From Parus major (Eukaryota > Chordata > Aves > Passeriformes > Paridae), in NCBI RefSeq assembly GCF_001522545.3, contig NC_031768.1:94739669-94803668 (forward strand): a stretch of DNA of 64,000 nucleotides, read 5' to 3'. The first letter of the stretch is position 1. Each line of letters starts with the position of its first letter. Shown here piece after piece: positions 40,101 through 55,100 of the stretch. Both the position numbers and the translations under genes were made by a program. The notes under the pieces were generated by a model. It ran no database searches. It was not told the origin of the DNA and was given only the letters and a program-made list of their open reading frames with translations.

Positions 40101-43100
40101 GCTGTTCGTGTGCCTGCTCCGCCTCTCCAGTTCACAGTGCTTGTTTTCTGTGTCAAAAAAAAAAAATTTAACATATTATCCTTAAAAACCTTTACATTTC
40201 TTCATATTGTTTATGTTTTATATAAAATGCATGGAAGCAGGTATCCCCCACAATAAGTTCTTTCCTTTTTTAATTGTATGTGGCTGCTAAAGCATATTCC
40301 CTAAAATTATTATTATTTTTGCACAATTAGTCAAGGGTATAACCAGATTCATAGTTCCCTTCCAAACAAGACTTAGCACTTTATACTCCACACTCTTTAT
40401 CTTCTGCCAAATGCAATATTCTCAATTTCCTGTTCTAATCTGCAAATATTAGTAACCAGCATAAAAAGACTGCACATTATCCCTGGAGAGAATGTATAGA
40501 GGTCATAATTCTTCAGCAGTGAAAGCAAATATTGTCTAGCATGAATATTTTAGAAGGATTCACAAACCATTTCAGCATTCTTAATGGATTGTATTCTTTA
40601 CTATAAGACTTTTTAGAAAACTCAAGATTATAATAGTGCAGTGAGGCTACACTCAATCTCATTTTTCTTCCACAGATTTGATTCACCATAGCTTTATTCC
40701 TATTTAAAACCAGGCATTTTAGATACATATTTTTACTGTATCTGTTAAAAAAAAACTAAAGAAAACGTTCTGAGGAAACACATACACTGTGTGTAGCACC
40801 TCAATTTATTTCTTTGCTCTCCTCACAATACTAGAGCAAAAATACTCTCCAAAATTCATACTTAACTGCCAGGTGACTGCTCATTACAAACCTTTCTTCT
40901 GCAGCTCTCGTCTTCTGAGAGTGACAGCATTAGTTCTTTCTACTTCCTTAGAAGCCTTGGTCAATTTACACAGTTCATCATCTGTCCTTTTCAGGCAACG
41001 TTCAGACCTGCCAAATAATATTAACTATAACTTATCTTTAATTTTGAAATAATACTGAATAAAAGTCCCAACAGAAATAAGAGTTGGTCAGTCTTCAAAG
41101 TTCTGTCTCTCCTATAAGCATGTGGATGTTGCCTAATGAAACACAAATTAATTCAGTCCAGTTGTGGAAATACACAGATTCTCTAACACAATTAATGAAA
41201 CAGACGCTTCTAAAAAGCACAGTATGAGAGTACGACATGCTGGAGACCAGACACTGAAACATTATTTTGCTGTAAGGAATGACTGCAACAAGAACACATA
41301 AGAAAAAAAGAGAGAACAGTCAGATGATTATCCTTGCCTTTGTAATGAATATGGTGGGAATGTAGTGTATTTTTAACTTAGATTCAGAACTGCTGGTAGA
41401 ATCCATTGGGTAAGATCCTGAAATGTGAAATTATTCGAAATACAAATTCCTGCTCAAAAGGGCCTGAAACAGTAACTTTAAAGGTGGTGGAGAGGGCTGG
41501 GACACAGGAAGAAAGAAAAGGATTACAGTACTCAATCCAAATAGATTTTGTGTTCATCATTTTATAATGTGTTCAAGTCAGAATGCTGCAGCCTCAAATT
41601 TTCAAAGAACTAAGTGATCATCACAATTCCTGATATCACTGACAGCCAAGCTTCTTAAAAATCATCACCCACCATGGCAAAAAATATTACTGACATCTCT
41701 AACCAGACAACCAAACTGTTGAACACTTTTTGAACAGATGACTACTCTTTAGAGATCAAACTGTAAACTGCAGTATCTGTGCTCTTTGGGAATTCTGTAT
41801 GAAGTTTTCTGGGATGCTCCAATGCTACAGTGATGAGCACTGAGAAAAAATTACTCATTATGTTTCCATTCTCAAAGAATCATAAATTGGACCACATACA
41901 GAAGTAGTTTCCAGTAAGTGCTATTGTTCATTCTGTATATGGAAGAAGACAGTCTTCCATAGACTAGGCAGGTCACTATAGAAAACTTTCATTTGGAACC
42001 CACACTTCTCTCTCCACTAAAATATCTGCATGAATAACAGCTGTATAGATTTGACTGTCTTAAAAGATCGTACAAAACCATCAAGTGTTTATAAGCATTT
42101 GTTTCACACCAACATCACAATTCAAGGATTTTAACAACAGAAAACACGTGGATAGGGCTGTTTCAGCTAACAGCTTTTCCTAAACATATTTGCTTTATAC
42201 ATAAATTCTGCACATTTTATTTTGAATTCCAGCTTTGTTGATAATTCAGTTTCAAATGCATCCCTTAAGAGATATATGCATCACCTATGAAGCTATGGCA
42301 ATATATATTGTAAAGTGTTCCCAATGACCACGAGAAACAAATACTGTAAACACTTTAGAACCCTAAGTTTCTTTACATTTAAAACCTACCTCAAATTCAT
42401 TAGTTATACTGACAAGTCAGTGCTCACTTAAATAAATGCACTTCACACTGGGTTGCAGTAAAGCAACAAAAATCCACCAATTCTGTAATACAAAGAGCAA
42501 GAATGGAAAGAGGCAGCTGGCAGTAAGTTCTAGTTGACAGAGGTTAACTTATTAGTTAACCTATAAGTAATAAGTTAACTTATTACCACCCTGTTCTGAT
42601 GACACACAATTCTTTGACTTGATCTGAAATTTCCATAGTACAAAACTAGCAAGATTTTCAGCAATACAAAACATGCTTTCTAGCTTCTCTAATGGTACAA
42701 AAGATTTTCTGTATGATCATAAGCATACATATGCATAACACTTACAAGGGAAGAGCTTTTATTACTCTCCTCCAACAAAGAGACCCCGAAAGAATCAGTG
42801 CCAAGTGTATGTAATGCACTGACTTTACTTACAGACAGGTGGCCAGGATTAAGCCATGACTTTATTGAAATCACTCCTAAATTCTCCATTTCCCATATGG
42901 TATCTATTACAAATTGCACTGAGGGAAGGGTGAAAAATCATCCTAATTGGTTCTTGACAACAAGCCTTTTGCACAATACATTAGAAAACCATGCAGATAC
43001 AGAATATTAATCATTCAAACAATGAACCACTCCTAAAATCTAAAGCAAGTTGAGTTCACAACTACTAAAAAAATTACTAATTTAAACCATTATTGTACTT

Positions 43101-46100
43101 AATATATGATATTGTGCTCCATATATAAGCCAGAAAAAATACACAAGAGGTATCCTCAGATTCTGAGCATTAAATACAAAAGCTCGTGTTTTCCTCTCTA
43201 TAAATCCACTACCTCCCATCATCCACAACTTTACAGAGTGAAAAAATTAGACACTAAAATATTAGTCTTATTTTGCAATAAAACAAAACAAAAAAACCCA
43301 AAAAAAACCTAAACTCACAACAATCCAGAAACTTCAGCCAGCCTAAGTTACAGAAAATTATTAGCATCAAATATGACACTTTAAAATGAGATAATAAACT
43401 GTTCTCTCTAAATCTCATTTAAACTGCAGCTTTGTCAGGTTAATTTAAGCAGCAATGGGCAACCCAATAGGAAAAGAAAAAAACTGCTATTAATTTCAGT
43501 TCTTTAAGATGTTGATGTATCAGAATGAGGAATATGACTGACTTTTCTCAGTTTTAACCTGGGAACTGTTAATTACTCCTGCCTTCAAAAAAATTCCACA
43601 TCATTCTTCTCCTCTTCATTTTTCTACTGTCTTCCTCAGTTGGGTTTTTTTTCCTGTGGTTTTTTTTTTTTTTCCTGTGGAAAATTTACTGTTGAGTAAA
43701 GATGTAGCCATAACAGACTAAAGGAGACAGCTCACTTTGAATGCAACTGCCACCTTAGACCAAAATAGATGTTACCTAATTCCAGTATCTGATTTCTTTT
43801 AGTTTTATGTGCCAAACATTACTGTGATGCTGGGTCAACCTACATATAGGAAGAAAAGATTAAAAGTAGATGTTAAGTGGTAGAGGACACACAGAGCCCT
43901 TAACCAAAGCCACCCTGTTAAGAATACTGAGACCACCAGTGGGTTAATGTGAAAAAAAATTCATTATCACAGAGAGTTATTTGAAGAAATTTTTCAAAAG
44001 AAATTATTTGAAATCATGCTAGAACACATTAATGCCAACAGGAAAGCAAGATTCTGGACACAAAACCAACTTAGATGTGTTTTAATTACTTGTGCATCTT
44101 CCCAGATCAAAAGAGGGATGCACTGCAAACAGAAATTCTTTCTGAGAAAGAAAAGTAGCCTTTTAACATCAGGTCCCACAAACCATAACAAATGCAATGT
44201 TAAAAGGGCTCATTGTAGAAGCATGTTAATTTGTACTCAGGAAACTGATCTCCTGAGTCAAGGAAAGAGTAGAACAAAAGTTGTTTCAATGAAATTCTTT
44301 TCCATTGTGAAGTTATGTTATTTCAGGAAGACTGGAAGAATCAGCAGTGAGTAACATACCTTTCAGAAAGAAAAGAACTTTCATGAGGAGAACTTAATAT
44401 TTGACATGTCTGTAGGCTGGCAACAGCTGATGAGGGTAGTTGGCCCGATTGCAATTTGTCAGCAGCAGGTAAATTTGCATCAATTATTACGTGGCTTTCT
44501 ATGTACTTTCTTCCAATTTTCGTACTCAGGACGTTCGTCAAGATAACTTTGGGTTGCCTGCCATACATATAACAGCAAATCATAAGTACTGCACTGAAAT
44601 CTAGTGAAACAAACTTCTTGTTAAATTCATGTATCCTAGAGGCTTGATAATTAAACAACAGCATTTTTAGTCCCTTAGAGGTAAAAAAAAAATTTAAATA
44701 AAAATAAAAAATCAATCTCATTAAGAAACTTAAAATACAAGGAAAGTGGATAAACACAAAATAAGACCAGGGTAAGAAAAACAAGCTGTGTAATTTTACC
44801 TTAGCCAGATACTACGCACACTGCATTGCCTCTAACATATCACGCAGTATTGTTTAAAAACTGGTAAATATTTATCTCTAAAAAGCTTTCATGTAGTATC
44901 TGTATACATTTCTCAGGACTCTGGAAGGAACAATCTTGATTTTCTTGTGAACAAGAAGCCTCCAGTAAAACAGAGCAAATTTTCTAAAGCCCTTAGTGAA
45001 AAGGTAAAAATGTAGCATGTACAGATAAGTTAGCATTAGATTTTATTCCACTCCTCAACTATGACATGGCACTCTACAGTATAGCAAGACCCAGAAAAAC
45101 ACCCCCAGGTATTAAAACAGACAAGCATCAAAAATAAGCCAAGCAGAAATATAAAAATGCAACTCCCATTTGAACACATACATGATGTGTATGAGCAACT
45201 CAACTTACTTCATACAATGCCAGAGTAGCCAGCTTGTTGTATAGCCCATATCCACTTCCTTTCTCACACTGGGATTTAAATTCTACCACTTCCATTGCAA
45301 TTTATTTTGGATTAGATTGTAAGGCTACGGCCTTTTTGAATGTCTTTTGAACACCACTGCCTTTTGGGTATTGACTGCGTAATTCTCCTGTTGTCTGTCT
45401 TGATCGACAGAGCACATTCCAGCATAGACTGTGTGATGTCTGGAGAGCACTCAGATCTCCTCTTGCACCAAGATGGAAATTTGCTTTTCATCAGGAGACT
45501 ACCTTCCAGACAGGATTGCAGAGACCCACAGGGGGTAAATTAAGAGATACAACTTAAAGAGCAAAATTCTAATACTGAAAAACCTTTATGGGATGTAACC
45601 TCCCATAAAGGATGCCCCTACACTGTCATCAGAAGCTCAGACAGAAAACCCAGCCAATAAAGAACTCACTCTCACCATACTTTTCCCTGAATTTCTACAA
45701 CTGACTGCTGCTTGGAGGGATACAAAGAAGATACTGGACTTGATATGCTTTTCTTCTGATCAATTATGCCAATTTTCCTATTTTCATGAGTAGTCTAAAT
45801 CAGTAACAGTGAAAATACACCTCGATATTTTCTTTGAGAAAAAAGCTGCAGTTAAATCCAAGTGTATTCTTTTCATGAGAATAAAAAAAAAAGCCAAACA
45901 CCTGGAGAATCCAATGGTTAAATTAGAATTAATTGGTCTTGACAGTACAGGACCATCTAGAAGCCATTTGACCAGAAAAAAACACTACAGAGTGCCTGGC
46001 ACCATCTCTCCCCATGATTATCAAAAGGAACCAGGTACAAGTGCATTCAGTGATGTGAGAGAAAATACAGTTCATGAACAAGGAAGCTGTGGTACAATAA

Positions 46101-49100
46101 AGAACACTTTCTCATACAGAAATAACTGCAAGGAAAATTATTTTGTTTAGTGACATGAGGCAAAGACAACATACCTTTTAGACAGAAAAAGACTTTGGAG
46201 AGTAGGGTTTAAAATCTGCCATATCTTTATGCTGGCAGCAGATGATGAGGGTGCTTGATTTGACTGCAGCTTGCCAGCATCAGAAAATTTAACACCAGTT
46301 TTAGGTTGCGCCTGTGTATATTTTCTTCCTATTTTCGTCCTCAGGACATTCGTCAAGATAACTTTGGGTTGCCTGCCATATATATAACAATACATTAATA
46401 ATAGGGTCCTGAGAACTTTTTAAGTCACATGAATTCAGCTAAGATATTCTGTGAGTTCACTGTCTCTGCATCATACCTTAGAGAATGAAGGTCACTGCCT
46501 TGGCAATTTACAAAGCAGTTCTCTTTGGAGAAGAGCAATCAAGATCAAACTCATCTTTTGATCAGGACAACCTTTCAAGGTTTCTTCTTCTGGCATGAAT
46601 GACCAACATAACCCTATGCCATACTGAAGAGGTAAACTTTCAGTGCAGAAACACTGAAATGGGAATTTTGGTGCATCTTGTTATCACAAAATGTTGGATG
46701 TAGTGTCAGTATGGCCTTACAAGCTATTCTGGAAGTATATGCATGACCATTTGCAGGATATGAAAACAGGCACTCATTTTGTGTCATCTTATTTTAAAAC
46801 CATGAATATTATTTGTTCCCATATAGCAGATTAATTATGATCTTGCTGGGGAAAAAAAAAGTTACTACAAATCTCCCAGTTCTGAGGATACAATTATTTC
46901 TATTCAATTTCACTGAACAAATTACTTAGAATTATGAATTACAAAGTCAGTAAAAATGCCCTACTGAAGGTTTTTAAAAAAGTATCTGTACTTTGGTAGT
47001 TCTGCTAGATTGGTACTGAAATCTTCACATAAAGAATTAATTCTGCAGTATAGCTAGTAATTTAGAGAGTTTTCTTACAGAATCATAGGGGTTGGAAAAG
47101 ATCTCCAAGATCAACAAGTTTTCAACTGACTATTAGCATGCCCACTAAACCATATTGCGAAAGTTCCATGTCTACTTGCTTTAGAACAATTTCAGGGATG
47201 GTGACTCCATTACCTCCCTGGGCAGGCTATGCCAGTGCTTAACTACTCTTTCAGTGAATACATTAGTCCTGATATCCAACCTGAACCTCCCCAGCACAAC
47301 TTGAGTACATGGCCCTTTGTCCTGTCACTGACTGTCTTGGAGAGGAGACCAACACCCACCTTGCCACAACCTCTTTTCACGTAGTTTTAGAGAGTGATAA
47401 GGTCTTCCCTTCAGCCTTTTCTCCAGAACGAATAAGCGCAGTTCCCTCAGCTGCTCCTCACAGGAATTATATTCCAGACTCTTCACCAGCTCCACTGCCC
47501 TTCTCTGGACTCGCTCTAACACCTCAATGTCTTTCTGTTAATGAGGGGCCTAGAACTGGACAGAGCCCTTGAGATGGCCTCACCAGTGGCGAGTACAGGG
47601 GGACAATCACTGCCCTGGTCCTGCTTTCCACACTATTGCTGATACAGACCAAGTGCCACTGGCCTTCTTGGCCATCCAGGCACACTCTGGCTCATGTTTA
47701 CTGTGTTGATTTTGTATTAATCGATATTTAGTAAAAAAGACACTACTTACATTAATTATTTTTCTGAGAGAAACCACTGAGAGTTTCCTCTGTGCCTAGA
47801 AAAGACTAGTAGCTGGCTAGTTCTGAGATAGACAACTGATTAAACTATTTAGAAGTTAAATCTGCTTCTCTGAGATCTACATTTTAAAAACAGACAAGCC
47901 TGAAAAAGCTCCCTTGGCTTCTGGCCTGAAAAGGTAACTGAGCAGCACCATTAAGGCTTTTCCACCAGGCACTTTTCCAGCCCTTCTTTCCCCAGCCTGT
48001 AGTGCTGCATAAGGTGGTTGCGACCTAATGGCAGTGTTGGGGTCACAGGTACAGAAAAATGTGCCCTTATCTGTAATACCTGGCTCTGACACCCAAGAGA
48101 GCACTGAATTTCATATAACATCATGGAGACAGCTGTTAAAGTAGAGAAACTGGGAATGTGAGTGTGTAAGTTAGAGTTTTCTTAAGTCACTGGGTAAGAA
48201 TGTTAGAGTTTATGGTTTAAGCTATTTTAGAAAACAAGAGACAAGATGGAGGATTTAGGCTGCTGTGCCCTTCTCCTTCCTCATCTTCTGCTAGGGATTT
48301 CTGGATAACAATAAATGATCAGACAGAAAATGCTGCAGTACAGCACACAGGTGTCAGGTCATTGGGTCACTAAGAAAAATAATTTACTTGGAATTTGTTA
48401 ATTGGACAAACAGACATAAAAGACCTTGAAGAAGTTCTTCATTAGCCATTTTGTAAATCTCTATTTTACTGTCCATAGCTCCTTGTACTCTGTATATATG
48501 TAATACAGATAAGGAAAGAATCAACTACCAAGTCCAAATCTGAGAAGACAGCCTCTGTCTCGTCACTCTCAGTCCTGGGGAAAAGAACCCAGTTACCAGT
48601 GTCACATCCCAACATGGCAGGACTTATCAAATTTATAAACTGATAAGCATTATTGATCATAGATGGTTTGTCAGGATTTACTTTATTTTCAAACTTCTGA
48701 GTACTAGACTTGTTTTCCAAGAACTGGTCCTACAAAAACACTGAAGTTCAGGCTGATTTGTTGGGTTTTAAAGATTACTGAAGCGAGAATTGGATTTTTT
48801 CCTACTGCATGCCTTACATAACAAACAAAAATATTGTTCTCACTGTAGAACAAGCCTTTTTTAACAGCTAGGAAAAAAACCCCTTACTACTCACATAGCT
48901 GTTACACACATTCTACAGTAACATTTCCTAAGCAAAGGGCTGCTACTCCTCAGTGCATTTACAACTCTGCAAGTTACTCTAATTGTCCCACTGACATGCT
49001 GCATCCAGCTCAGCAGCCTGGCTACATGGTACCTAGAGGCAAACACAGGTACAGCGTGGAACCTTTTTGTGCTGAAGGACAGACATGGCAGAACCTCCAA

Positions 49101-52100
49101 TAAGGTCTGGAACTGCCATGCTAGTGAAACGCGATGAACTTGGGGCAGATGTCCCACACAACCCCTTTATTTTGCTCTTTCAATCTTGACATTGAGATTT
49201 CATTTCCCTAGTTACTTGCCACCGTCACAAGACACACAACCCCTCACAGAATCTGAAGAGACATGTTCCTACCCACTTGGCAGGGGACAGCCTTGGACAA
49301 CTTGCCCATAAGATGGATGGCTGTCAACCGCATGAGATCTCTGCACCCCTGAATGCCATAATGTGCTCTCTAAGAGCTCTGCGATGCTTTTCCCACACCA
49401 GCAGTCTCCAAAATGTTTTAATCACACATCCCTAACAGGAATAAGTATTTTGAGCACGTACCTTCTACAAAGTTTATTTGATTAAAATCTACAGAAAAGT
49501 ACTAGTGACAGGCTGATCTTAAAGGTCTTTTCCAACCTCAATTCTATGATTATAAAACACACGAATAGAAATTTAGAAAGGAATGCAATAAAGATGATAT
49601 AAATATTTCGTAATTGTACAAAAAATATTTCCTTCCTGTACCCCAGTGAATTGTCTCCACACTTTGCAGACCACTGAAAATGCACAATAAATCTAAGTGG
49701 CTCCTTTTCAAACATAAGTAACTTAAGCTCAAGTGAAGGCAGTTTCCTTCACTCTCTAAACTTCTGTCAGAAGTTTCCTGAAGAAAAATTGGTGGAAAAG
49801 AGCTAAGGCTTTATCTCAAAAGAAAAAAAAAAAAAAAAAAAAAAGCACCAATAAAAAATAACCCCAAAATGCACTTCAGGCACTTCGATGCCAAGGACAT
49901 GGACACAGGACAAAGTGTTATGTAACAGATTAGCTGTTGAAAAAAAAAAAAAAAACAATCCTGGGTTTTTCAAGTGTGACATTGGCTCTGTGAAAGCAAT
50001 AAAAAGTCACACATGCAAAGGCAGTCTCATTTGAGTACCAATATAAAGCACAGTAGAGCTCCAGAATGTTTTATTCAGTCTGGGAAAGGCTTTCACCTTT
50101 ATTTTCTTTCAGCTAGTTCTGTATGTAGTCTATGAATGCTAATACAAAAATGTGTTCCAAGAACCTGCCTGAGATACTGCAGATGTCAGAGGCCTGTGCA
50201 ACACTGAGGATCCAGAGACTGGAGTTGCATTTCAGAATATGTTTTCATTACTGAAAAGCTTAGAAAGTGAACACAGATCCTGAGGGTCAGTTTAGGTACA
50301 TTAATGTCTTAAATGGTAGAGCTCAACTGTAGCAGCTTAGTGAGTACATCCCAAGTCCAGTAAATGTTCTTAATTCAGCACAGGAAGCAAAAGATTTATT
50401 TTCCTATAGAAATCCCCACTAAAGCAGAAGTTCTGGCTTTCTTCTGGACTTCTCAAACACTGACTTTGCACATGAACCACAGTTTAATACCTCAGAAGAG
50501 CTTATAGCAACCAGACTTCTTACATCATTGGTTATTTGTCCACTGTAATGTATATAAGAAATAATAAATAAGCAGAATCCAAGGAAATAGAGAACATATA
50601 TATAAGAAACATGAAAATCAATTAAAAATTCAGCTACATAAGAACTTATTAGGCTGTTAGGAAAATTTATAGCCACTGAAGCAGTTAAGGGAAATTTCAA
50701 GGTAAAAGTCATCAAGAATATTTATACAAGTTATCTTTTGAAATGAGACATTCACTCTTGTTCTGTCAAATTCCTCCCTAAAGACAAATACCCAAACTAC
50801 TTTAGAGGGCCAGTCACTGAAGACTAAAGAACTGAAGTCACTTCAGGTCTTGGGATGCCAGAAGAGATGATGCAATCAAAGACTAAGTCAGCTATTTCCC
50901 CTCCTCCTCCAACAGAACTCAAAATTAAAAATCAACCTTGAAGTAACTAAATGGAGTTTTTTTCTTCTAAATAGACAATAGTCGTAGAAGTAAGCCTTAG
51001 CAATATGCAGATGTGAACCAAAAATTGCTTCTTAATGTTTTAAAATCATTAAAATCAGGGGAACATGAGACAATATAAATGTTCTATTCTCTATGGAACA
51101 CTTCAGGCTCTCCTGACTAAAAACAAATCAAGGCTATCAGTTTCCCAGATCTCAATTCTTTCAGTTTTCATTGTTCTACCCCACAAAAATTACATATTTT
51201 TTTTCTTTTGATTTCTCAAACATGATATCACAGTGAAATGTTACTAAATTAGGCTCAAACAGCAAGGTAATTAGTCCAGTGGGGACACACAGAATAAAGA
51301 CACTGTGACTATGTACAATCAAGACTTGTAAAGATAACAGAAAATATTCCAACATTGAGTGTTTAAACAACATAATGACAGAAAAAGCCCACAGCATGAG
51401 GTAAAGGAGTCAGAAACAGAATTTCACTACCTAGAGGTTGTTGGCCATCTTGAAAATCCAGGTCTGACATCCCTTGCTCACACTCACATCAGTCTAGACC
51501 TTAACAGACTCCAGGGTCCTCTATTTAATTACTGATTGTAATAATTTAATTACTGATTGTTACTTGGAATTATTGAATGTTCCCCATGACCTTGATTTAA
51601 ATGGGGTTTATAGATTTTAGGCAAGTATTTTAGCAAAAATGAATGTATAATTTCAAGCACACACACATACCATGAAGCAAGCTTTGCACTGGCAGTCTTT
51701 TCAAAGGAGAGGAACCTTAAACAGGGAAGTCAATGGTATATACTTGTCAGTGCCAGGCCAAGGCATCACTTCTTATCTGGCACCAGGTTTTGACTGAAGT
51801 TTTTGAACTGGTTATGACCTAACCTTTAGAGCAGAAGAGCAGCATAAGAACTTTCAACGGCTTTCCTTTCTAAAAGGGATATGGCCTCTGGCACTGTTTC
51901 TTGAAAATCATAATCAATCTATACTTCATTAAGACTGGAAGTATAATAGATTAAGGGAAACATCTAAACTTAAGCCAGCCTGTACATCTGTAAACTATGG
52001 CTGGGACACAGATCCCTAAATTATCTGTTAAATTGTCCACAGATTAAAGTGAGCAACTCAATCAAAAGACATTTCAAAATATTAAAGTGTAAAACAGAAA

Positions 52101-55100
52101 AAAGCAAAGCATATGTTAAAAGCAAGACCCACCAATAGACCCAGTAAGCAATTTGTAAAACAATTACACTGGAGGCATCTTGGTGAAGGAAAACCAAAGA
52201 CAATTTTTTCTGTTTCTAAAACAAGTACCTACCATAGTCTCTCATTTACCTCCCCAAAACTGAAAAAAATACAAAAGCAAAGGCAATGAAAGCATACTTA
52301 TGCATGTAATAATGGAATGACAAAAAAAATATATTATGAAAAAGGCTGTTAGCTGCTCCTGGCAAGTCTCATACTGCTTTTCACAGGCAAGAAAAGAATT
52401 ATCCTACCTTATAAACCACAGGACTAAAAGCTATTAATTGTTTATACCTCTTTGGGGAAAATATTTGACCTCTATTTCACACAATAATGGCAGCTGCTAG
52501 ATATGGTTCCTTACCCAACAATCATATTGTGTATGCACACCAGTGCTGGAACTCCCATCTCAAATTCATTCAAATTTGTATTAGAAAGTGATCAAAATGA
52601 GACAAGACTGGCTCATTTGGGACTAAATTACAATTAATTGTCTACACCACTATCTTCATGGCCATATTATTTTACTAGTAAACCCAAATCCTGACCAAAT
52701 ACACTTGTTAGGGCAAGGGGGACCAGTATGTAAATGATTGCCACAAAAACCTGATTGCTACAGGGTCAGTATTTGATTCAGCTGTAACATGTATTTCACT
52801 GAACATTTAAAATATTGACCTGAAAGAATTGCACACATCGAATTTAAGTATTCCTTCCACCCTTCCCTCTAACTAGGTAAGTAACCTACCCCAGGACCCC
52901 CCTCTGGGACCACAGACAAACCTCCTGACAATCAACTCTCACAAGCTCAGGAGCAGAGCTGTACCAGTGAGATCAGCTGCAGTTGCTGCTACAAACCTCC
53001 ATGAGCTCACATCACATCACAACTGACAGGTAATTGACTACCAAACTTTGTAATCCAGAAGTTGAAAAAAATTCAATGTGAAGATGTAGGTTTGTGCTAA
53101 TACATCCACTTTGTCCTTTATGACTAAAATTAGGTAACAGTCCTGAAGCAACACTTCAGACAAAACACATCTCCCTAAGCATCTGAGATTGGCTCCTATC
53201 AATACATAGATTGCTTTTAAAATATCAGGAGCTAACAGGAGTTTGTCATTAAGACTTATTTCCAGCTTTGCAAAGCAAATGAAAAATTCCTCACTGGGAA
53301 TAAAAACTAATGCATCATAAAGACCTGCAGCACATAACTTCACTCTTTTCTCTTCTGAGTTTTGTTAGCTCTCAGACTCTTGCTCAACAAACATCACCTC
53401 TTAAGAACCTGTGTGCTCTTTTCACTTATTAGGCAATGAGGTCGCCATGTTGATGCTGACTTACTGAGAAACACTGAGTACTCAAATGGAACACTTAGTA
53501 CAAGCTTCATTGCAGACAGGAGAGTAAATTTATTTTACAGAGAGGCTCCAGCTGGTCTCTAGACACACATCTCTTTTCAAGGAATTGAAAAATGTACAGG
53601 CTTAATATCAGAATAATTGCTGTAACCTTGTAGTCTAAATAATTTCTCACTATTGCACTGCTAACAATTTGCGTACATATTATGGAACACCTAAAAATGC
53701 TATCTGAAAGTCTCTAACATATTGAAATAAACATATGCAACTGAAAATTAATATACAACAGGTCTAAAGATAGCTTTAAAGAAACCAAACTTCTCAATGT
53801 TTGAAGATCAGTTTAAAGCTTCCTGTAAGAACTTTAGAGATTGATATCTTGATATCATATATCAACCATGCCACAACATAGAATTTAATTGCAGTTTCTT
53901 GAATTTTATTTGTTAGGTTGACCCTGTGAGCTGTTCTCTCAGTTAAGAGTTACTGACAGAAGCTTTTTGAGGCAAGTACATGTAAACAGACAGCTCTGCC
54001 TCTGAGGAGGTATGAAAAATAAACTCAGCATCTTTTACAATTCTAGCTCTTCCCTACAACTTTGAAGCATTCTGAATATACAGACCAGGCTAAACAATGA
54101 CTATTCATAAACCACAAACCTACAGAGGTCAGCAGTGTCAAAGTCACCTGCATTTTCATTACCTGTGCACTTTGTTTTTTGTGAACAGTCTCTCCTGAAA
54201 AGAAACCACTTATGGATAAGTTTAGTTGCAGTCAGAAAACAGGGCAGAGAATGCTTACTCATTTATTTAGAATGAAGTGATTTCGGGAATAACAATTGTT
54301 TCATTACAACAAACATTAATTTTGTCACAAAGTCATTATGTTTCCTAGCTGCTGCTAATAAATCTAGTTCTACATTTTCATTTCCATTTGTCAACTACAG
54401 AAATTACAGCTTCAAAATATTCTTGGATAAACAATTACGTAGATGACAACTCTGCAGATGATGATTTTATCTTATAATAAATAGCATATCAATTTGCCAT
54501 AATCTCAAAGAAACCAAGATATTTGCTCTTGGCAACAGATAATAAAGAAGTGGCACATCAGCAGTCTTAATACTTAAATGCCATGACAGTAACACCAAGC
54601 TGAAAAAGCTTTCTTTTTTTTTTTTAATCTTCCTTCCACTAATAATCACCATATTGTTAAAGGTATTTTTATATCGTTTTAAAGAGCTGATAAAGCTTAG
54701 GCTAATGGGAGTAGAGTACAGAACAAAAAGGGATGAGAAAAAGAATTTTGGGAAGCTTCTTACATATCTAAAGATATCTAGGGCTAGAATGACAATTTAC
54801 ACTTAGAGTAATGAACCCCTTCCAGGACTGCAAGCAGGTTAACAAGCAGTAACTCCTTTAGTAAGCACTCTCATTCTAATGTCACAGTCTTGTGCTTCAA
54901 TTACATAAAGGAAAGGTTACAGCTGCCATTAGACCACTGAAGCATGATTGTCTGAAGGTAAGGCTTGAAAACCATCTCTGCATGACACAAATAATTAGTT
55001 AGAGACTGTAGACACTCATCTTCAAGAAATACTCTGAATATACAAACAGAGATAAACTAATTTTGAGATTACTTCTTACCCAATTGATTCTTCATCATTA

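Larger units (their letters stand above)
46373..55079 (-). other. SENP7: SENP7 largest intron (between coding exons 3 and 4)
   Basis: 8.7 kb. I looked for a further copy of the PKVILTNVL repeat and saw none. The intron holds a CR1 element at 47.1-47.7 kb, an LTR-like block near 48.1-48.5 kb, a short CR1 tail at 49.5 kb and A-runs near 49.8-49.95 kb. From about 50 to 55 kb it is unique AT-rich DNA. Confidence 0.8.
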
